DNA from: Calamus simplicifolius
Lineage: Eukaryota > Streptophyta > Magnoliopsida > Arecales > Arecaceae
Length of the DNA: 64,000 nt
NCBI GenBank assembly: GCA_900491605.1
Contig: UESW01000079.1
Location: 1 to 64,000, forward strand
Direction of reading: 5' to 3'
Notes under the pieces: model-generated
Seen by the model: only the letters and a program-made list of their open reading frames with translations
Told to the model about the DNA's origin: nothing
Database searches by the model: none
Program-made: the position numbers and the translations under genes
Shown here: piece after piece, positions 1-10,942 of the stretch
Layout: the number at the start of each line of letters is the position of its first letter
Position numbering within the stretch: position 1 is the first letter of the stretch

Positions 1-941
1 TCTTCTTCTTCTTCCTTTTCCTCTCTTTCTCCTCTTCTTTTTCTTTCTTTCTTCTTTCTTTCTTTTCTCTGGCTGAACCCACGTTCCCCTTTTTCTCTAA
101 TGACTTGGGGACCAAGTCATAGGAAACTTAAGGGTTAAGGCATGCCAAATCTCCCTTTTACCCTCACACACTCTTAACACACACTTTTTAGAAAACACGT
201 GGCTCACTTATAACCATGCTATTTTGCCCTTATATTTTCTTTCCTAAGTTTCCCTTAACACAATTTGCAATTGACATCGGAGCCTTTTCCCCTTTTGCCC
301 CTGATATAGCATTTTTTTAATAGATTTATAGCCCAGATCATCCTTTTTCGCTTAAATCTATACTTTTATGTAACATTTCTAAGAAAAGACTTTACCATCT
401 TGAAGAACTCGATTTTAGAAATCCAACGGTTCAAACGGCATCCAAATCGAACTTGAAACGGATTAAATATGAATTTCTCAAGATTTAACTCAGAAAAACC
501 TGCCGTCGCGGAGTCGGCTCGAACAGATGGCGAGTCGGCTCAAGCAGAAGTAGGGGTCGACTCCAGAAAAGTACGAGTCGACTCCTGAAAGGTAGGAGTC
601 GACTCCAGCACTGTAGGGGTCGACTCCTAAGCGTGCCGAAAGTTTAAAACGTGCCGGAGTCGACTCCTATCAGAGTGGAGTCGACTCCAACCACTAAAAA
701 CGTCATTTTTAGGATAAAACTCAAACTAAACTTGATTTTTCTTATGATTTAAACCCATTAAACTTAAGTCTCTCAATTTCTCAAATCAGACTCATTAACA
801 TTTAGAAATATACTTATTTACTCCAAAAATTTCTTCTCTTTACATTTATCAAAAGGCCAACACACCCATATATCAAGAAAACTTTCTGACTTTCATTTTA
901 ACTGAAAATGCCATAGATTACAAGGTTTTCAGGATGTTACA
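1..941 (+). repeat. 3' part of an LTR-like repeat, ending ...TGTTACA
   Basis: No coding region is visible. The segment opens with a CT-rich tract (about 1-70), is AT-rich, and ends with TGTTACA at 935-941. At 942 it switches abruptly into the GC-rich LTR repeats of element A. TG...CA LTRs of plant retrotransposons often end in TGTTACA, so I infer the 3' end of an LTR inserted into the LTR of element A. The left end and the target duplication lie outside the window. It could instead be another interspersed repeat. Confidence 0.45.
495..692. repeat. Cluster of GAGTCGACTCC palindromes
   Basis: About eight irregularly spaced copies of GRGTCGRCTC are visible. Six contain the perfect palindrome GTCGAC with symmetric flanks (near 553, 572, 596, 618, 656 and 680). 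The spacing of roughly 20-40 bp is too irregular for a simple tandem array. The cluster lies inside the LTR-like segment. It may be a repeated protein-binding site or a decayed short tandem repeat. Confidence 0.7.
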
Positions 942-1329
942 GAAGAAGTCGGGGCTGCCTTGGCTTGCTTGGAGACGCCGGGGCCGACTTGAAGAAGTCG
1001 GAGCCGCCTCAGCTTGCTTGGAGATGCCGGGGCCGACGGGGCCGATCTGGAAAGGTCGGGGCCGCCTCGGCTTGCTTGGAGACACCAGGGCCGACGGGGC
1101 CGACTTGAAGAAGTCGGGGCCGCCTCGGCTCGCTTGGAGATGCTAGGGCTGACGGGGCCGACCTGGAAAGGTCAGGGCCGCCTAGGCTCGTTTGGAGATG
1201 CTGGGGCCAACGGGGCCGACTTGAAGAAGTCGGGGCCACCTCGGCTTGCTTGGAGATGCTGGGGCCGGCTTAGAGTGCCATGTAGCCGATTTTGTCATGA
1301 TTACTCACATGGCTTCATCAGCCACATTA
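942..1329 (-). repeat. Truncated 3' LTR of element A
   Basis: The segment matches the inner end of the LTR at 10963-12222, including the shared block around GGCCGGCTTAGAGTGCCA and the terminal GCCACAT(T/C)A. It carries the same ~58-bp repeats (GAGATGC...GGGGCCGACTTGAAGAAGTCGG...), in fewer copies. The outer ~870 bp of the LTR are missing to the left, where the 1-941 segment begins. Confidence 0.8.
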
Positions 1330-1346
1330 GATGCCCCTCCCGCTCC
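1330..1346 (-). other. Polypurine tract of element A
   Basis: On the minus strand the bases just before the 3' LTR are purine-rich (GGAGCGGGAGGGGCATC). Element C has a similar G-rich run at the same place (62091-62107). This is the expected position for plus-strand DNA priming in reverse transcription. Confidence 0.65.
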
Positions 1347-1699
1347 TGAGCGTGAAGGACCATGAGCCCTGTCCTTTGGGCAAAAGGGGCACGAAAATTC
1401 AAAAATTGATTGCCGGTTGTGGGTGCCTTTAATGACGGGTGAGCTGGTGCGCTCTCCCGAGACGATGTCACTTCGAAAATCCTCCGTAATCATACGGTAG
1501 GTGGGAGTTTTCGTCGTCGCCGGGCATCCCGAGGGGGCTCCTTTTGGAGGTGGGAAAAAGGTGTGTGCCATCATTGCTTCTCCGCTTTTTATGCACTATC
1601 ATTGGCCAAGGATCCCGCTCCTTGGTTGAATCGAGGCGGCATGCCTCGGGCGAAGGCGAGATGGTAGGCGGCCAAACAATTGGCGCAATGGTTGTGGGC

Positions 1700-1748
1700 C
1701 ACGTGGCGAGACCTCGGGCAAGGCGACTCAAAACTGGGGTATAAAAGG
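1700..1748 (+). promoter_or_regulatory. Promoter of the antisense gene of element A (G-box + TATA)
   Basis: TATAAAAGG lies at 1740-1748, and a perfect G-box CCACGTGG lies at 1699-1706, 40 bp upstream. The first ATG of the gene follows at 1907. Element C has the same pair (CACGTG at 62465, TATAAAAG at 62506) with 41-bp spacing, so the arrangement is conserved between copies. G-boxes bind bZIP and bHLH factors in plants. That this promoter is used is an inference. Confidence 0.65.
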
Positions 1749-1906
1749 CGCTCCATGGGCCCGGGGGAGAGCCTTACACTGCAATTTCTTCCCCTGGTTC
1801 CTTCTCCTTTGAGCTTTGATTTCCTATGCAACCCAAGACCTCCTGCCTTCATCTTCCCCTTAAACTTCAGGTCAGTTTCCATCCTTCACCTCCTCATCCT
1901 TGACCC

Positions 1907-4353
1907 ATGGACCGTAGAGCCATTAGAGAGGGTAAGAGACCAGTGGTAGAGTCGTCCCCTTCCCCCGAAGAGGACCATACCTCACCAGTTAGTCGAATGC
2001 CCCGACCATTGGGTAGAATCACCATTCGTGAGTTGCTGGGGGTAAGCAGCTAATCACCTACCCAAACTTCCCCAGTGAGAGCCGTTCCTTTTTCCTCCCA
2101 GTGTCCGGTGCCTCCTCCAGCGACTGGCCTTGATCCGGTAGGGCCAGGGGGAATCGCCTCCACCATGACCCCCGAAGAGATAGATGTCGTTAGGGTCATG
2201 TATAGGGTCCTTGACTTCATCCGCCTATCAGTGCCAGGACCCGAAGACAGAGTGAACACCATCCTTCCTGGTTGGGTTGCTCTGTATGAGGAGTTTTTTC
2301 GATGTGGGTTGCGGCTTCCCTTCCACCCCTTCTTTTTGAATCTGTTAAATAAGTATAGGTTAGTGCCGGTATAGTTGACTCCGAACTCGATTTGAATCTT
2401 CTATGCCTTCATCATTCTTTGTCATTTCCAGGGCTCCGTAGCTAGTCTGTCTCTGTTCCATGCTTTTTACAAGCTCCGTCGCCAAGGTGAGGGTGCCTGG
2501 TGGGTGCTTACAGCTAGGCCGCGTAGGGCCCTTCCCTTAGGTCTTCCATCCAAAATCAGGGGGTGGAAATCTCGATATCTTTTTGCCCATGTGGAGGGAG
2601 TGAGGACTGACTGGAGGGAACCGGATGTCAGCTCCAATGAAAACTCGGCCGTGAGCGATAGGGACGGGGAGCTCTTCCGCCACCTTTCGTCTTGCCAGAT
2701 CCCCACCTGCAAGGATCTCCTGTCCGAGGAGAACTTGTATGAGGCCGAGTTAGCCCCAGTAGTCAGTGAGCACAGAAACCCATTCTTCTCGCCCTCAGCC
2801 AGGCGTTGCCCTTGTCTATTTACCATCATTTCATCATCATCATCATTTTTTTTACTGATATTTGTCTTTTGTGCAGCAATGAAAATCCCTGCCGATAGGT
2901 TGGAGGCCACCATGCGCCAGAAGAGGCAGGCGGCAGGCGAGCAGGTGAGGCCGACCAAGAGGGCATGGAGGAGGGCCCAAGCCGAGCTAGCCCAGCCGAA
3001 GAAGTCCCCGCAGCCCCGACGCCTGTGGAGGAGCCGGCCACGGAAGCACCGGTTGAAGAAGCGGTCCCCGGCCCGGCCGGGGCCGAGACAGATGAAGGGG
3101 AGATCCCGACCACCGCCGAGGCCGTCGTGGTGGTCTTGGACCCTGAGGAGGAAGCCCCTACCGCCACCAATTTAGCCGAGGCAGGGCAGGTTACAATCGT
3201 TAGATGCCCTCCGGCTCCCACCGAGTCGGAGGCAGAGAGGGCATCCCCTACTGCCGGAGAAGGGGAGTTAGCCGCCAGGAGGTCCAATGCCGAGGCGAGG
3301 AGGCCCAGCAAGCACAAAGCCGAGCGGGGAGCTACCCGGTGGTCCGCACCTTATTCGGTCCATCGGCCGATTGATGAGACGCCGGAGCAGCCAGCGCGAC
3401 CGGCACCCAAGCTCTCCTCCATGGGGGATGCTGGGCGGGCCGCCATCCTGCTGTCCGGGGCGCGGTCCTCGGAGATCGACAAGGAGATGGGGCAGCTGTC
3501 CCACGCCGCAATCCTCGACATGGTGCTGGTGAACGTGCTTTAGGTAGTCCTTCGAACCTAGCTTCTTTTTGACATGTCTCGGTCGATTTGTGGCTGACGT
3601 CTTCTTTTGATGCAGCTGGCCAACGGGGCCCTTGCCCTTCGCGCGGCGGTGGCTCACTCCAGAGAGGTGCTCGCACGCACCATGGAGCGGGTCGACAAAT
3701 ATAAAAAGCTGAGCACAACACTATCCGGGAAGCTTACCTGGCAGTAGGAGGAGGCCAAGGCCCAGGAGGCAGACCTGGGCGGCCGAATAAAGGAGGCGAA
3801 ATGCCGGGCCAAGATTGAAGGTGGCCGAGCTTCCGCAGCCGAGACCCAACTGGCCCTAATATTGGCCAGGCTAGAGGCGGCCGACAAAAGGGTAGAGGAG
3901 TTGACCCGCCAGCTCTAGCAGTCAGAGAGCTGGGTGGAGGCGGCCACGAACGAGATTCAAGCCGTCATGCAGAGGGCCGCCGCGGAAGAGATGGCGGCGG
4001 TCGATGCAAGTTATGAGCAGACCGGGGCAATGGCCCATTCTCATGAAGAAAGCGCCCACGCCGAGGAGGCATAAAGCTGGGCATAGGAGGCTGGACAGCA
4101 CGCCAGGGAGGTCGAGGCTCTGGCCGAGACCGCCGTCGCCAACTACAAGGCCTCTGCAGAGTTCGAGCAAGAAGTTATTGAGGCCAACCTTGACGCCTAT
4201 GCAAAGGGCTTAGACCTTTGCAAGGTGAAGGTGTCTGCAGCCTTCAACATTAACAGCTCTGAGCTTGAAGAGATCCAGCCCGGGGATCTTGGCGGCGAGG
4301 AACCAGCGGCGGAGGGAGAAGCCAAAGAGGAGATGGGGCCGAGTGGGCCCTGA
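1907..4353 (+). pseudogene. Antisense gene of element A (Transposase_28-like 'putative gypsy type transposon'), broken
   Basis: This is the extra ORF of a Tat-type retrotransposon, transcribed against gag-pol. The likely exons are 1907-2765, 2877-3543 and 3616-4353, with GT...AG borders and a start matching the intact start of element C at 62656. Exon 1 encodes the conserved region (residues such as LYEEFF and LPFHPFFLNLL, then GLPSKIRGWKSR). Exon 2 is Glu/Pro/Ala-rich. Exon 3 is a predicted coiled coil (RLEAADKRVEELTRQL). Damage includes a stop at about 2050, frame changes in exons 1 and 2, a TAG at the end of exon 2, and stops near 3748, 3916 and 4072. The protein's function is unknown. Despite the Pfam-style name it is not a demonstrated transposase. 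Confidence 0.75.
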
Positions 4354-4867
4354 GTTACTTTGTATTTTTGTACCTTCTTTTCCTGCACTTTGTACTTTTC
4401 CTTTTCTTTTGTAACTGACCCCGGGTCAAATTTTGTAATCATTATAAGATACTTAATGAAAAGGAAGTTTTTCTCAAAATGTCTTGCTCTTCTGCTTGTA
4501 AGTATCATGTATGTCGGGGGCACTGTGGCAGATCCCTATACTTAGGCTTGATAGTGATTTGAACAAGTCTGCAAAGATCTGTGCTGCTAGTTAGGCCTTC
4601 GATCCATCAGGTCCTCGACCAGCTAAGTAGATTAGTTAATTGCTGATCGTGAGGGTGAATCCGAGTGAACGAGGGTGGCTTTTGAGAGTATACCGGGAAC
4701 TTGTGAACTTAGGGAACCGCTTGAACGGGCGTGAAGCCATCGAATTCATGGAGGCGCCTCGGTGATTGATTCCGAAGGCTACTCTGGTGGGCGAAGTCCG
4801 TTGGGGATGGCGCGGAGCCAGGCAATGCCTTATTAGTCGTAGTGCCGATGAGCCCTGACTTTGAACG
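4354..4867. other. Non-coding segment: 3' UTR of the antisense gene and spacer
   Basis: T-rich sequence with a weak poly(A)-type signal (AATGAAAAG, about 4454) follows the antisense gene, then an unstructured spacer. I see no ORF with family resemblance here. Confidence 0.5.
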
Positions 4868-5575
4868 GTCTCAGGGGTTTGTGTGCCGCCCGAGGGGCGA
4901 CTCGGCCGGGTATGGAGCCTTTAGGATCTTGAACCACTCGGGGGCACCACCGTGCCGGGGCCGAGTGGTGTTCCGTGGGCTGCGATGCCGGCGAACTCCT
5001 TTTGAACCGCCTTGGGGGTTTGTGTGCCGCCCGAGGGGCGACTCGGCCGGGTACGAAGTCTTTAGGGTCTTGAACCACTCGGAAGCACCGCTATGCCGGG
5101 GCCGAGTGGTGTCCCATGGGCTGCAATACTGGTGAGCTCCTTTTGAACCGCCTCGGGGGTTTGTGTGCCGCCTGAGGGGCGACTCGGTCGGGTACAGAGC
5201 CTTTAGGGTCTTGAACCACTCGGGGCACCGCCGTGCCGGGGCTGAGTGGTGTCCCATGGGCTGCGATGCCGGCAAGCTCCTTTTGAACCGCCTCGAGGGT
5301 TTGTGTGCCGCCCAAGGGGCGACTCGGCTAGATACGGAACCTTTAGGGTCTTGAACCACTTGGGGGGCACCGCCGTGCCGGGGCCGAATGGTGTCCCGTA
5401 GGCCACGATGCTGGCGAGCTCCTTTTTAACCACGTCGGGAGTTTGTGTGCCGCTCGAGGGGTGACTCAGTCGGGTACAGAGCCTTTAGGGTCTTGAACCA
5501 CTCGAGGGGCACCGTCGTGCCGGGGTCAAGTAGTGTCCCATGGGCCATGATGCCGGCAAACTCCTTTCATGAGAT
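4868..5575. repeat. 141-bp tandem repeat, about five copies, between pol and the antisense gene
   Basis: GTTTGTGTGCCG recurs at 4877, 5018, 5159, 5299 and 5441, giving periods of 141, 141, 140 and 142. Each unit carries GGGGCGACTCGG..CGGGTA, TTTAGGGTCTTGAACCACT and GCCGTGCCGGGGCCGAGTGGTGT. It occupies the region between pol and the 3' LTR that is known to be hypervariable in Tat/Ogre elements and to generate tandem repeats. Confidence 0.9.
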
Positions 5576-5653
5576 CTGGTCCTTGGGCGCAAGGAAGAAT
5601 CGGCTGTGGCGCTGAAAGGGGATCTTTCATTGCTCATAATGTGATGTTATACA

Positions 5654-6805
5654 TTATTGGTAATATTGGCGAAGGTTGTCCCCATTCCAGGTACGTGGAA
5701 TGGGTCGGCCACTGAGTTCTTCGATTCGATACGCCCCTTGATGGAGCGTCTCGGTAACTCGATAAGGTTCTTCCCAATTGGCAGATAGATTACCCCCCTC
5801 CAAAGGCTTGGACACTTCATCCTTCCTTAGAACCAGATCTCTGGGACGGAACACCTTGGGACAGACCCGGGTATTATAGTACTTAGCCGCCCGTCGGCGG
5901 AAAGTCGCCATGCGCAGCCGCGCCCGATCGTGTGCCTCGTCGATGAAGTCGAGGTTGGCTCTTATCAGTGCGGAGTTGTCTTCCTTGTTGTAAGACTCCA
6001 CACGTGGGCTAGGCAGTTTGATTTCGATGGGGATGACCGCCTCGGATCCGAAGACGAGACTAAAGGGGGTCTCGCCCGTCGGGGCCCTCGGGGTTGTATG
6101 GTAAGCCCATAGCACATTGTGGAGCACTTCAACCCATCGGCCTTTGGATCCGTTCAGCCAAGTTCTGAGTCCTCTAAGGATGGTGCGGTTCATGACCTTG
6201 GCCTCCCCATTAGTCTGTGGGTGGCCGACGGAGGTGAATCGGTGGCGGATGCCCAGTTCATCGTAGAAAGTCTTGAATGTGGCGTTGTTGAACTAGCGGC
6301 CGTTGTCGGTGACGAGAGTGTGATGCAGGCCAAAGCGGCATATAATTGACTTTCAAAAGAAAGCTTTGACCTTACTCTCGGTGATCTTAGCTAACGCCTC
6401 AACCCACTTGGTGAAATAGTCGATGGCGACGAGTAAGAATCTTCGCTGTCCTGAAGCTGGGGGGAATGGTCCAAGGATATCCATTCCCCACTGGGAGAAA
6501 GGCCATGGGGCCGAAAGTGGGTTCAAAGGGACGGATGGCTGATGCTGGATGTGCATGTGGCGCTGGCAGCCGTCGCACTTTTGGACTAATTTAGTGGTGT
6601 CCTCCCTCACGGTAAGCTAGAAGTATCCATGGCGGAGGGCCTTTTGAGCTAGGGATCTGCCCCCAGGTGGTTCCCGCAGATGCCTTTGTGAATTTCTCTG
6701 AGGATGTAGTCGGCATCGGCAGGTCCTACGCATTTGAGTAAGGGGTAGGAGAATGACCTCCTGTACAGGCGCCCATCCAGGAGGGTGAACTTGGAGGCTC
6801 TCCAT
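5654..6805 (-). pseudogene. Integrase of element A, degenerate
   Basis: The integrase domain inserts retrotransposon cDNA into the chromosome. Reading on the minus strand: a zinc-finger remnant ending KCDGCQRH (about 6580), a core start at WGMDILGPFPP, a TDNGR block with the second Asp (about 6315), HPQTNGEAKVMNRT with the catalytic Glu (about 6210), and a C-terminal part RDLVLRKDEVSKPLEGG ending RQYYQ at 5654. Damage: in-frame stops just after KAFF and after TDNGR (where relatives normally have Q), plus a frameshift in the zinc-finger region near 6650. The three catalytic acidic positions are still recognisable. It is the 3' part of the pol reading frame. Confidence 0.85.
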
Positions 6806-7506
6806 TTAAGAAACCTAGCTTCATCATGATCGTCAAGGAGAGTGTCGTCTGTGAGGTACCGGATGTAAGCATCCATCCAGGTCGGCTCTTGGGTGAGTGG
6901 GAGGACTTCTTCTTTGCCTTCTATGCTGGGCCTCTCCAAGTGCTCGATGTAGGCATCCCTAGCGATGCCATCAGTGGAGGTGGCCAATCGAGAGAGGGTG
7001 TTAGCCTTGGCGTTCTCACTCCGAGGGATGTAGCTGATGCTGAAATAAGTTAGTGAAGAGACCAAAAGTCAAACCTTGCCTAGATATCGAGCCATGGTGG
7101 GGTCATGCACCTCGTACTCTCCATTGATTTGCTCGGAGACGAGTTGCGAATCGGTGAAAGCTCTGAGGTGCTTTATTCCAAACACCTAGGCTAGTCTCAG
7201 CCCTGCCAGCAGGGTCTCGTACTCGGCCTGATTGTTCGTAGCTTCGAATAGGAACTGAAGGGCGCACTCCACCTTCTCTCCGTCTGGGTCCGCGAGGATG
7301 AGGCCAACGCCGCTTCTCTGGGAGTTCGAGGCGCCGTCCATGTGGAGGATCCATGACTCTCCGCCGTCATTCGGCTCGGCATCAGGTTGCTTCATGGGAA
7401 TTTCCTTGGTTGGCTCGTCCGTCCAGATGCACTTGACCAGGAAGTCGGCTAGGACCTGAGACTTAAGAGCCAATCGTGCCTGGAAGGAGAGGTCGAACTC
7501 TCCCAA
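6649..7506 (-). pseudogene. RNase H domain of element A and linker to integrase
   Basis: RNase H degrades the RNA strand of the RNA/DNA hybrid. The minus-strand ORF 7506-7186 carries LHMDGASNSQRSGVGLIL and ATNNQAEYETLLAGLRLA, which contain typical catalytic Asp and Glu positions. A frame change near 7190 leads through a degraded stretch to ORF 7065-6649 (SYIPRSENAKANTLSRLA), the end of RNase H plus the linker, ending REIHKGICGNHLGADP at the start of the integrase zinc finger. Split frames make it non-functional. Confidence 0.8.
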
Positions 7507-7527
7507 CTTGATAGCCCATTTGGCAAG

Positions 7528-9193
7528 TCAGCTTGAGGTGTCTGGGCGAGCTAGAATAGCTCGGAGGGGCTGGTCCATGAGCACCATGATAGGATGAGCT
7601 TGAAAGTATGGGCAGAGACGTCGGGTGGAAATGATCAGGGCAAAGATGATCTTTTTGGTTTTGGAGTACCTGACTTCCGCATCGTGAAGCACCTTGCTTA
7701 TATAGTAGATAGGCCTCTGGGTCCCGTTAGCATCAAGATGCACCAGAACGAAACTGATGGCTTCCAGAGAGGCAGCAAGATAGAGGAAAAGACTCTCCCC
7801 ATCCTTTGGCTTTGACAGGAGCGGGGGGGAGGACAGGAACGCCTTCAACCCATCAAAGGCCTTCTGGTAGTCATTCATCCATTCAAAACTGTTGACCTTT
7901 CGCAGGGCCTTGAAGAAGGGTAAGCACCTCTTAGCTAACTTGGAGAGGAAATGACTTAGTGCCGCCACCCTTCCTGTGAGTCGCTGCACCTCCTTCTTGC
8001 TAGACGGTGGCCTCATGTCGAGGATGGGTGCTCTTTATCAGCATGTCGTCCACATAGACTTCCATATTCCAGCCCAGTTGATCCTAGAAAACTTTGTTCA
8101 TCAGTCTTTGATAGGTCGCTTCTGCATTCTTGAGGCCGAAGGGCATCACTTTATAGCAATAAATGCCCTTCTCAGTCATGAAGGAGGTGTGCTCCTCATC
8201 GCTTGGGTCCATCTTTATTTGGTTGTACCCGAAGAAAGCGTCCATGAAGCTGAGAAGCTCATGGCCAGAAGTGGAGTCCACTAGCTGATCGATTCAAGAC
8301 AGAGGGAAACTATCCTTTGGACATGCCTTGTTCAGGTCGATGAAGTCGATGCAGATTCTCCAGCTCCCGTTTCCCTTTCGCACCATTACCACGTTAGCCA
8401 GCCAGCTGGGGTAATGCGCTTCTCGGATGTGACCTACACCTAGTAGCTTATTGACCTCCTCGTCAATGGCCTTTTGTCGCTCAGGAGCAAAGCTTCTCTT
8501 CCTTTGACGAACTGGGCGGTACTTTGGATCGATATTGAGCTTATGGGTGATTACTTCTGGAGGAATGCCGGGCATATCGGATGTCGACCAAGGAAATATG
8601 TCCGAGTTGGCCTGCAAGAAAGTCAAGAGACGGTCGTGATCCTCTGGGGGGAGGAGTCCGCCGATGCGCATGGTCCTTTCCGGATCGTCTCCAAGGGGGA
8701 AAGTTAGGAGACGCTCGGCCGGTTCTCCTCCTTTGCTAGACTCCCTGGGGTCAGGTGCTTCCGAGGCTGGCTCAGCCTCTTGAGGACTTGAAGCCGCATG
8801 GTAACAAGGTAGGACCGAGCTGACTTTGCCTCGCATTTTGTCGATCCCATCGCTAGTGGGGAACTGCACGAGCAAATTTCGGGTGGAGATGACTGCATCC
8901 AACAGACTTAGGCCCGGTCGCCCGAGGATAGCGTTGTACGCCAAAGGGACTCGCATGACCAAGAACTTCATGATGACTATGCTCTGGCATGGCAGTGTTC
9001 CGACCGTCACATGCAAGGATATTTTTCCCTTGACCCTCACCGAATCTCCAGTAAACCCGACTAGAGGAGCCGCCATGGGCTGAAGAGAATCAAGAGATAA
9101 TCCCATCCTAACAAATGCATCGTAGGTAAGGATGTCAGCTGAGCTGTCACTATCAACTAATATCCTTTTTACAAGGTGTTTGGCAATCATCAT
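7528..9193 (-). pseudogene. Protease and reverse transcriptase of element A, degenerate
   Basis: ORF 9193-8294 begins in the aspartic protease. The active-site region reads RILVDSDSSADIL where relatives have D-[TNG]-G-S, so the Gly after the catalytic Asp is substituted. Then come the flap and YNAILGRPGL, a linker, and the RT start (NVVMVRKGNGSWRICIDFIDLNKACP). ORF 8281-8084 continues the RT, and the catalytic YVDD is at 8045-8056. About 20 codons later the sequence jumps to the connection domain (SSKKEVQRLTGRVAALS) in another frame, so a block of RT palm/thumb is deleted near 8010-8025. ORF 8016-7528 covers the connection domain and the start of RNase H. Confidence 0.85.
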
Positions 9194-9456
9194 GGAGACG
9201 ACGACGCCTTCATTATTTACATTTTCAACAACTACCGACCCCCCCTAGGAACTACATTGTCCGGTGCCTCCTCCTCCCTCGGCCGCTTAGATGAAGAAGC
9301 TGCCCCCTAAGATACCATCCCAACCGTCCGCTCCGTAGGGGTATTGTCGATGGCAGCCTGAATAGGTAGGCCCCATGAGAGCTGGTACTAGCGGGAGCAC
9401 CTTCTGGGCATATTTCCCAAGGTAGCCCCGCTGGATGAGCTCCTTAATAGCGCGCT
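9194..9456 (-). other. gag-protease linker region of element A, no open frame
   Basis: This lies between the gag C-terminus and the protease. Short minus-strand frames include a Gly/Tyr-rich stretch, but no domain is recognisable and stops are frequent. Confidence 0.4.
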
Positions 9457-10686
9457 TCAGGCTGTAGCAGCGTTGGTGTTGTGGCTGTAATCCTGGTGGA
9501 AACGGCAATAATAGCTCTTATTGCGGAGGAGGCCCTTCTTCATGGGAGGAGGTCGCTGGAGGTAGGGCTCACCCTCGATCTCCATAAAGATATGAGAGCA
9601 AGGGGCAAGGAGAGGCGTGAGCTCACTCTCAAGAGGAGCGAGGCTCCGACGCCTGTGGTCCGATCGGCGGGGCGGCTCGAGCCGTCGGGGGCAAGAGGAT
9701 CCACTCGGCTCAGGGGGCAAGCTTACAGCTAAACCCTCTTGTGGACTCTCAGCGGGTGAGGTCGGTCTCATCCGCGCAGATGTACTTCTAGGCTCGGAGG
9801 AGGAGGTCAGAGTATGAGCCGGGAGGCTTCTTGTCCAAGGAGAAAGTGAAGCGGGATGGGAGGAGTCCCTGCTTCAAAGCTAACGTTGCCACCGCATCAT
9901 CCAGATGGTAGACTTCGAGGGCGGCGGTCTTGAATCAAGCAATGAAGTCTCGAAGTGACTCCCCTTTTTTCTGATGTACAAAAAAAAAGACTATCGACCT
10001 TCGGGATCCTCCGGCAAGCATCGAAATGCGCCAAAAAGGCCATTTCTAGCTCCCAAAAGGAATCGATGCTGTCGGGGGATAGGCGCGTGTGCCAGGCACG
10101 AGCGGTTTTCCATAGAGTAGCGAGGAAAGCCTTGCATATGAGAGCATCCGTAGCACCTTGGACCTACATCATGGCTTTGTAACTCTCGAGGTGGTCGAAA
10201 GGATCTGTTGTACCATCGTACGGATCTATCTGAGGGAAATAAAATCTGGAAGGTATGGGCTCTTCCAAAATCCGGCAGGTATTGGGAGGACGAGTGTCAT
10301 ACTCCTCCTCGGCTGGTTGTTGATCTTCTTGGTGAGCTCATCCAACTACCGGTGGTACTCGTCCAGGTGCTCCTCCGCCTGGCAACTGATCACTGGGGTC
10401 CTCCTGGATGGCTGGGAGGACGAAGAAGAAGAAGATGGAGAGGGGCACGGGAGGTGACACCTCCGCTTTGGCTCCTTCTGGCACCGTGGCTTCGGAGGGG
10501 GCTTGCTTGGGCTGCAGTTGGGAGATCATGGCCTTTTGAGGAGCTCATGTCGGGGCTTTCTAGGGGAAGCTTGGCGATGTCCGGCCTCTCGTTGAGGAGA
10601 GCCTCCCTTGCGGACTGCTGACTAGCAGGGGGAGCGGTTTGATGCTAGGTGGCCACGGACTGTTGCTCTTGGAGTCCGTGGACCAT
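9457..10686 (-). pseudogene. gag of element A, degenerate
   Basis: Gag forms the virus-like particle. The likely start is the ATG at 10686 (minus). Downstream frames show the expected gag features in order: a Pro/Gln-rich N-terminus (10529-10338), a capsid-like part (SLRDFIA.FKTAALEVYHLDDAVATLALKQGL, about 9950-9870), then a basic Arg/Pro-rich region and a C-terminal YYCRFHQDYSHNT motif near 9500. Relatives carry a CRFHxxxGHxTxxC knuckle at that point. Several in-frame stops and frame changes interrupt it. Confidence 0.7.
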
Positions 10687-10942
10687 GGCGGTGAGGGCTT
10701 GGACTTGTTGGCTAAGGGCCACTAGCTGATCAGCTGGGGCAGCTGCGTCGGGTGGTGGACAAACGGTGGGAAGATCAGTAGTAGGAAGGCTAGCTTTCCT
10801 GTTGCCTAGTCGGTGGGGGTTGCCCCCCAGGGTAACTGGTAGAAGCGTCCTGAGTTCGCATCACTACCATGGCTTGGTGAAGAAAATGGAAGGAAAGCTT
10901 GCGAGTGAAGACTGTAGGGTTCGCGTCTTCCTTCTTACTCGC

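Noticed and set aside
934..1349. ORFs in the GC-rich LTR repeats (also at 11486-12302)
   Set aside because: They arise from the ~58-bp LTR tandem repeats and occur on both strands.
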